A stretch of 64,000 nucleotides of DNA from Piscibacillus sp052246295 (lineage in GTDB: Bacteria; Bacillota; Bacilli; Bacillales; Alkalibacillaceae). Position numbers and translations under genes: made by a program. Each line of letters opens with the position of its first letter. Position 1 is the first letter of the stretch. The stretch is from NCBI GenBank assembly GCA_052246295.1, contig JBQQCO010000018.1. One strand, given 5' to 3'. This document shows positions 59,425 to 64,000 of the stretch, piece after piece. The notes beneath the pieces were generated by a model that was not told where the DNA came from, searched no databases, and saw nothing but the letters and a program-made list of their open reading frames with translations.

Positions 59425-60529
59425 TTATCCTTTTACTTTTGATCTTAAAAAAGCATCTATAAATGAATCTAAGTCTCCATCCATAACAGCTTGTGTGTTT
59501 CCATTCTCTAAATTGGTTCTATGGTCTTTCACCATATTATATGGATGGAAAACATAAGATCTAATCTGACTGCCCCAACCAATTTCTTTCTGTTCACCAC
59601 GTATTTCATCTAATTCTTGCTGTTGTTTCTCTATTTCTAATTGATATAACTTAGACTTCAACATCTTCATAGCTTGTTCGCGGTTTTTAATTTGAGAACG
59701 TTCAGATTGGCACGTTACTACAGTATTCGTTGGAAGGTGTGTAATTCTGACCGCTGAGTCTGTTGTATTAACATGCTGCCCACCCGCACCACTTGAACGG
59801 TAGGTGTCAATTTTTAAATCTTCAGTTTTAACATCAATCTCAACATCATCATTAAACTCGGGCATCACATCACATGAAGCAAATGAAGTATGACGACGTC
59901 CAGATGAGTCAAAAGGCGAAATTCTAACTAAACGATGCACACCTTTTTCTGCTTTTAAGTAACCAAAAGCATTATGACCTTTGATTAATAACGTTACACT
60001 TTTCACACCCGCTTCATCGCCAGGTAAATAATCTAACGTCTCGACTTTAAAGCCTTTTTTCTCTGCGTAACGCTTATACATCCTAAGTAACATTTCAGCC
60101 CAATCTTGAGACTCGGTTCCACCTGCACCAGGATGGATCTCAAGGATTGCATTGTTTTTATCATATGGTTCGTTAAGTAAAATTTCTAACTCAAATTCAT
60201 TGAACTGTTCGTTAACACGTAATAGGTCTTCCTGTAAATCTTGAAAAAGCTCTTCATCGTCCTCTTCCTTAACGAGCTCATAAGATACTTCAAGGTTTTC
60301 CAAGTCTTCTTCATTTCTTTCGAAACTTTGAACGCGTTCTTTTAAAGCATTGGCTTCATTGATAATTTTTTGAGCTTCACTAGGTTGATTCCAAAATTCA
60401 GGAGCTGTCATTTGTTGTTCTAGTTCTGCGATTTTCTCGCGATCTTCATCAAGGTCAAAGAGACCCCCTAAAGTCTTCTAGTCGATTTTGTAATTTGTTT
60501 AATTGGTCTTTAATTTCTGTTAAGTCCAT
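59425..60529 (-). CDS. prfB: Peptide chain release factor 2 with programmed +1 frameshift
   Basis: Starts at ATG 60529 (AGGTGATTTT upstream). Codons 1-24 end in AGG-GGG-TCT-CTT and are followed by an in-frame TGA (60457-60455). Skipping the T of the TGA continues as GAC CTT GAT and on into the long frame, for a 367-residue product. This is the classic autoregulatory site: AGGGGG Shine-Dalgarno-like stretch, slippery CTT-T, TGA-C. The protein has the RF2 GGQ loop (SSGAGGQHVNTTDSAVRI) and the SPF stop-codon motif (ISPFDSSGRRH). Only the part from codon 40 (60411) is a simple ORF. Confidence 0.97.
60452..60472 (-). promoter_or_regulatory. RF2 programmed frameshift site
   Basis: Minus strand AGG GGG TCT CTT TGA CCT: SD-like AGGGGG three bases before the CTT-T slip codon and the TGA-C context. 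When RF2 is scarce, reading slips +1 over the TGA, so RF2 levels control their own synthesis. Confidence 0.96.
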
Positions 60530-60671
60530 AAAAATCACCTCTGCTACGTAGCTATTTTTAGTATACCACTTTCATTGTTGGAAAAAACAACCTATTGTTG
60601 ACAAATGTATTAATTTTTTATTAACTAAATAATCATTTTAGATGCGCTATTTTACTGTCTTCATAAACATC

Positions 60672-60703
60672 AAACGTCCAGTGCTTTGATACACTGGACG
60701 TTT
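60672..60703 (-). terminator. Terminator after secA
   Basis: Perfect 12-bp stem AAACGTCCAGTG / CACTGGACGTTT, seven bases beyond the secA stop. The T run on the minus strand is weak (GATGTTTATG). Confidence 0.75.
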
Positions 60704-60709
60704 GTTTAA

Positions 60710-63226
60710 TTATTCACTTTTCCCGTGACAGTTCTTGTATTTTTTACCGCTACCGCATGGACAAGGGTCATTGCGGCCGATATTTTCCTTCTTAATATAA
60801 GGTTTCTTTTTCTTCTCTTGGTTTTCTCGACCACCAGCTACAGCTTTTGTACCTGATGCTACTTCAACACGTTGTAGATTCTCTCTAATTTGAGCCTTCA
60901 TTGCGTATTTCGAAACTTCTTGCTCGATTTCAGCAATCATCTCTTCGAACATTGCGAAACCTTCCATGTTGTATTCTTGAAGAGGATCTGTCTGGCCATA
61001 AGCACGCAGGTGAATACCTTGACGTAATTGGTCCATCTGATCGATATGATCCATCCACTTAGAATCAACTGTACGTAGAAGGATAACACGCTCAAATTCA
61101 CGCATTTGTTCTTCGGTTAATTCTTGTTCACGCTCATCATATTTCTTATTAACCATTTCCATGATGAGGGAAATCATTTCATCAGGTTCTTTACCTTTTA
61201 AGTGATTAACGTTAATCTCATCTGTTTCAAGGATATTCGCGTGAATGAAGTCAATTAAACCTTCTAAGTCCCACTTTTCATCATCTTCATCCTGTGTATA
61301 AGCTTGAACATTACGCGTTACTGTTGACTCAATCATATTAATAATGATGTCACGCAAGTTATCACTTGTTAAAACTTGCTGTCGTTGTTCGTAAATAATG
61401 TCACGTTGCTGCCTTAGCACGTCATCATACGCCAATAACTGCTTACGAGCATCGAAGTTGTTACCTTCAACACGTTTTTGAGCTGATTCTACAGCACGTG
61501 ATACCATTTTACTTTCAATTGGTTGGTCATCATCCATACCTAGACGTTCCATCATATTGCGCATGTTGTCAGAACCAAAGCGACGCATCAATTCATCTTC
61601 CATTGATAGATAGAACTGAGACTCACCTGGGTCACCTTGACGTCCAGAACGACCACGAAGCTGATTATCAATACGACGTGATTCATGACGCTCTGTACCA
61701 ATTACAGCTAGACCGCCTAGCTCACGAACACCATCACCTAGTTTGATGTCCGTACCACGACCAGCCATATTAGTCGCAATTGTAACAGAACCTTGTTGAC
61801 CCGCTTCTTGAATAATCTCCGCTTCTTTGAAGTGGTTTTTCGCGTTTAAAACGTTATGTTTAACACCTGCTTTTTTAAGCAATTTAGAAATAATCTCAGA
61901 CGTTTCAACCGCAACCGTACCAACAAGTACAGGTTGGCCTTTTTCATAACGCTCTTTAATGTCTTGAACTAACGCCTTATATTTACCTTCAGTTGTCTTA
62001 TAAATCAGATCTGCATAATCCTGACGAATAATTGGTTTATTCGTTGGGATCGCCACAACACTCATGTTGTAAATATTACGGAACTCTTCTTCTTCAGTTT
62101 TAGCTGTACCTGTCATACCGGCTAACTTATCATACATACGGAAGAAGTTCTGGAATGTAATCGTCGCAAGCGTCATGCTCTCTTTTTGAATTTGTAAGCC
62201 TTCTTTAGCCTCGATTGCTTGGTGAAGACCGTCACTATAACGTCGACCTTTCATTAGACGACCCGTGAACTGGTCAACAATAACAACTTCTCCTTCTTGA
62301 ACCACATAATCCGTATCACGTTGCATCACCACATGCGCTTTTAGAGCCTGATTAATGTGGTGCGTTAGCGTGACGTTATTTAAGTCATATAAGTTTTCAA
62401 TATTAAAGTAGTTCTCAGCTTTCGTAATACCTGATTCCGTTAGCTGAACATTTCTTGTTTTTTCATCATACGTATAATCTTCTTCACCATTTAACGTTCT
62501 AACAAACGAATCAGCTTGAATGTAGTTTGACTGAGAACGTTTTTGAGAACCCGAAATAATGAGTGGCGTACGAGCCTCATCAATTAAAATCGAATCAACC
62601 TCATCGATGATGGCATAATGAAGTGGGCGTTGAACCATTTTTTCTTTATACAACACCATGTTGTCACGTAAATAGTCAAACCCAAACTCATTATTCGTAC
62701 CATACGTAATATCGCAGGCATAAGCTTCACGCTTCTCATCTTTTGATAAATCATTTGTATTTAGGCCAACAGTTAGACCTAACCATTCATATAACTGACC
62801 CATTTCCTTCGAGTCACGATCCGCTAAATAGTCGTTTACAGTGATAATATGAACACCTTTACCTGTAATAGCATTTAAATAAGCAGGCATAGTTGAAGCA
62901 AGTGTTTTACCTTCACCAGTTTTCATCTCTGCAATATCACCATGATGCAAAGCAATCGCACCGATTAACTGCACTTTATAAGGCCTTAACCCTAGCACAC
63001 GCACCGCCGCTTCTCTTACAACAGCATATGCCTCCACTAACATATCATCCAATGATTCACCATTTTGATAACGTTCTTTAAATTCATCCGTTTTACGTTG
63101 AAGTTCAGAATCAGACAATAGCTTTATGTCAGACTCTTTTTCTTCTATTTGATCCGCAATTTTTTCAAGTTTCTTCAGCTGTTTGGAGTTTCCATCACCA
63201 AAAACTTTAACCAATAATTGCTTCAT
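60710..63226 (-). CDS. secA: Protein translocase ATPase SecA
   Basis: An 838-residue motor of the Sec pathway. Walker A MKTGEGKTLASTMPAYLNAI near 100, DEVDSILIDEARTPLIISG near 206, AGRGTDIKLG near 482 and the C-terminal zinc finger (NDPCPCGSGKKYKNCHG) that binds SecB or lipids. ATG 63226 is chosen because AGAGGTG precedes it; an in-frame start eight codons up is less good. Upstream of prfB as in B. subtilis. Confidence 0.99.
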   Translation of the reverse strand: MKQLLVKVFGDGNSKQLKKLEKIADQIEEKESDIKLLSDSELQRKTDEFKERYQNGESLDDMLVEAYAVVREAAVRVLGLRPYKVQLIGAIALHHGDIAEMKTGEGKTLASTMPAYLNAITGKGVHIITVNDYLADRDSKEMGQLYEWLGLTVGLNTNDLSKDEKREAYACDITYGTNNEFGFDYLRDNMVLYKEKMVQRPLHYAIIDEVDSILIDEARTPLIISGSQKRSQSNYIQADSFVRTLNGEEDYTYDEKTRNVQLTESGITKAENYFNIENLYDLNNVTLTHHINQALKAHVVMQRDTDYVVQEGEVVIVDQFTGRLMKGRRYSDGLHQAIEAKEGLQIQKESMTLATITFQNFFRMYDKLAGMTGTAKTEEEEFRNIYNMSVVAIPTNKPIIRQDYADLIYKTTEGKYKALVQDIKERYEKGQPVLVGTVAVETSEIISKLLKKAGVKHNVLNAKNHFKEAEIIQEAGQQGSVTIATNMAGRGTDIKLGDGVRELGGLAVIGTERHESRRIDNQLRGRSGRQGDPGESQFYLSMEDELMRRFGSDNMRNMMERLGMDDDQPIESKMVSRAVESAQKRVEGNNFDARKQLLAYDDVLRQQRDIIYEQRQQVLTSDNLRDIIINMIESTVTRNVQAYTQDEDDEKWDLEGLIDFIHANILETDEINVNHLKGKEPDEMISLIMEMVNKKYDEREQELTEEQMREFERVILLRTVDSKWMDHIDQMDQLRQGIHLRAYGQTDPLQEYNMEGFAMFEEMIAEIEQEVSKYAMKAQIRENLQRVEVASGTKAVAGGRENQEKKKKPYIKKENIGRNDPCPCGSGKKYKNCHGKSE

Positions 63227-63340
63227 AGTCTGCACCTCTAATTCTTTCATTTACAATAGTCCAAGTATAATGATAACACTAAAGAAAGTGAGGTACAATA
63301 TAGGGGAATTGTCTAATACAGGCGAATCACGCGCTTTAAA

Positions 63341-63378
63341 TAAAAAAAGAAGGTCAGAACCTTGGAAAACTGACCTTC
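63341..63378 (-). terminator. Terminator after the small CxxC protein gene
   Basis: Stem GAAGGTCAG / CTGACCTTC, followed on the minus strand by seven T (63341-63348). This supports the small minus-strand gene above it. Confidence 0.85.
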
Positions 63379-63424
63379 AACAAGACATAAAAGGAGACGA
63401 CGAACTTGAGGGATTGGGTTTAAC

Positions 63425-63646
63425 TTATGGACTGTTTGAGGATTGGTTGGATTCAGAAACGGAGTAAGCATAACTCACCTCGTTCTTCGCCTTAATTTGA
63501 TTGATTGTCTTATCCATGACAATCACCTTCTCATGGGTATGGGCTAGCATTCTCATTAACTGCGATATAAGTTCACCTTGTTGATCGACGTACTTCTTCA
63601 ACTCTGAACAACTGGGGCAGCTAGTTGCTTGAGTCGTATGGTTCAA
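63425..63646 (-). CDS. Small CxxC coiled-coil protein of unknown function
   Basis: A 73-residue protein starting at TTG 63646, eight bases after AAGGGGGA. An N-terminal CPSC motif could bind metal with other ligands or be redox-active; residues about 15-55 are helical (LKKYVDQQGELISQLMRMLA) and may form a coiled coil; the tail is Ser/Asn-rich. No family recognised. A strong terminator follows and secA is the next gene downstream. A plus-strand ORF overlaps its 3' end but contains the terminator. Confidence 0.6.
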   Translation of the reverse strand: MNHTTQATSCPSCSELKKYVDQQGELISQLMRMLAHTHEKVIVMDKTINQIKAKNEVSYAYSVSESNQSSNSP

Positions 63647-63827
63647 TTTTAAGTCCCCCTTCTGTCTTGTTGATTTAGTTATACCACGACTAAATTGTCT
63701 GTGTCACATCCCCCAAAATTCAATTTTCTTATTATTAAAATCGAAATTATTTAGTGAATAATGGCGATTTTTTTACAAAAACTTGTCGAAAATCGGAAAT
63801 TGATGTTTTTTTAAATTTTTTCTTTCT

Positions 63828-63876
63828 TATAGACGTTCGCAGTTCCCTTATAAACATTCTACGCTTCTTAATCGGT
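63828..63876. repeat. Phased 21-bp repeat array G, cut by an IS end
   Basis: Units TATAGACGTTCGCAGTTCCC at 63828 and TATAAACATTCTACGCTTCT at 63849 are 21 bp apart; a third begins with TAATCGG at 63869 and ends abruptly at 63,876. The unit resembles array D (TATCGACATTC...GCTTCC). Bases 63,647-63,827 are AT-rich and hold the promoter region of the small gene and otherwise nothing clear. Confidence 0.65.
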
Positions 63877-64000
63877 ACCGTCAAGAAGTCTGTGTAAATG
63901 GCACTCGCTAACTTCGTTAGCGTAAGGAGGTTTTATATGGAGCAGCGGGCATGATAGCCTAAGGCGAAGCCAACGACCTTTTTATAATCTGGCGGCTTGG
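63873..64000. mobile_element. Probable end of an insertion sequence (IS256-like)
   Basis: GGTACCGTCAAGAAGTCTGT followed by GTAAATGGCAC resembles the ends of IS256-family elements (TTTACACA-ACTTCTTGAC on the other strand). A GC-richer sequence follows with a CGCTAAC-TTC-GTTAGCG hairpin (63906-63922). It truncates array G. No transposase is visible before the window ends. Confidence 0.45.

Noticed and set aside
63183..63467. 94-residue plus-strand ORF with a natural-looking acidic C-terminus
   Set aside because: It overlaps the secA start antisense, contains the terminator of the minus-strand gene and has no good ribosome site. A very short protein from its 3' part cannot be fully excluded.
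63928..63953. AAGGAGG followed by a short ATG frame near 63,938
   Set aside because: The frame stops after five codons (ATGGAGCAGCGGGCATGA); no protein.

Overview
The window looks like a chromosomal segment of a low-GC Gram-positive bacterium of the Bacillaceae. No database search was possible, so this rests on recognisable proteins and gene order. Between about 29.7 and 63.2 kb the order crh-whiA-yvcK-rapZ-nudix-trxB / glpK-glpD / hprK-lgt-yvoD-ppaX-yvoF / yvlB-yvlD / yojF-bshB2 / uvrB-uvrA / minJ-ctpB / ftsE-ftsX / cccB / prfB-secA matches the well known Bacillus subtilis neighbourhoods. Almost all of these genes lie on the minus strand. Na+-coupled symporters and bacillithiol genes fit a salt-tolerant Bacillaceae member, but genus cannot be fixed.

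Layout. 1-11.5 kb is an accessory region full of insertion sequences: a truncated IS21-type element at the left edge, a complete IS21 element (about 2.32-4.86 kb), and an ISL3-type element (7,772-11,475) whose transposase is split by a third, different IS21 element (8,419-10,565; 4-bp target duplication, TG...CA ends). Between them sit a DUF368 membrane protein (PopT-type undecaprenyl-phosphate transporter family), a secreted bacteriocin-like protein followed by an FtsX-like membrane protein, and a membrane-anchored GIY-YIG domain protein. The island ends beside a tRNA-Arg(CCG). 11.8-29.1 kb is metabolic: clpP under a CtsR operator, panF-yhdT, the MoxR-ATPase/VWA pair yojN-yojO, an amino-acid cluster (PucR regulator, FAD oxidase, ornithine cyclodeaminase family, PutP-type symporter), and a lysine-catabolism cluster (aminotransferase, aldehyde dehydrogenase, lysine 6-dehydrogenase, IclR regulator, with a convergent acyl-CoA dehydrogenase). 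29.7-63.6 kb is conserved housekeeping: carbon regulation (Crh, HprK), cell-wall and morphology control (YvcK, RapZ, WhiA, Lgt), redox (TrxB, BshB2), DNA repair (UvrBA with an SOS box), division/envelope (MinJ, CtpB, FtsEX, an M23 endopeptidase), cytochrome c-551, RF2 with its programmed frameshift, and SecA.

The most unusual signal is not a gene. At least nine inter-operon gaps of the chromosomal part (14.35, 17.4, 24.2, 29.3, 33.5, 33.6, 43.75, 55.6 and 63.8 kb) are filled by short tandem repeats whose period is always 20 or 21 bp (or 42 = 2 x 21), about two turns of B-DNA. Each array has its own sequence, is homogenised internally and is phased almost without indels. Several still share a skeleton like CTTCCC-TATCGACATTC. 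They sit between a transcription terminator and the next operon. None is seen in the IS-rich first 11.5 kb. The last array is cut by what looks like the end of another insertion sequence at about 63,876. A second intergenic class, GC-rich palindromic elements of 110-130 bp (22.8, 39.5 kb and inside a 436-bp inverted-repeat element at 53.5-54.0 kb, with a different relative at 11.3 kb), is also present.
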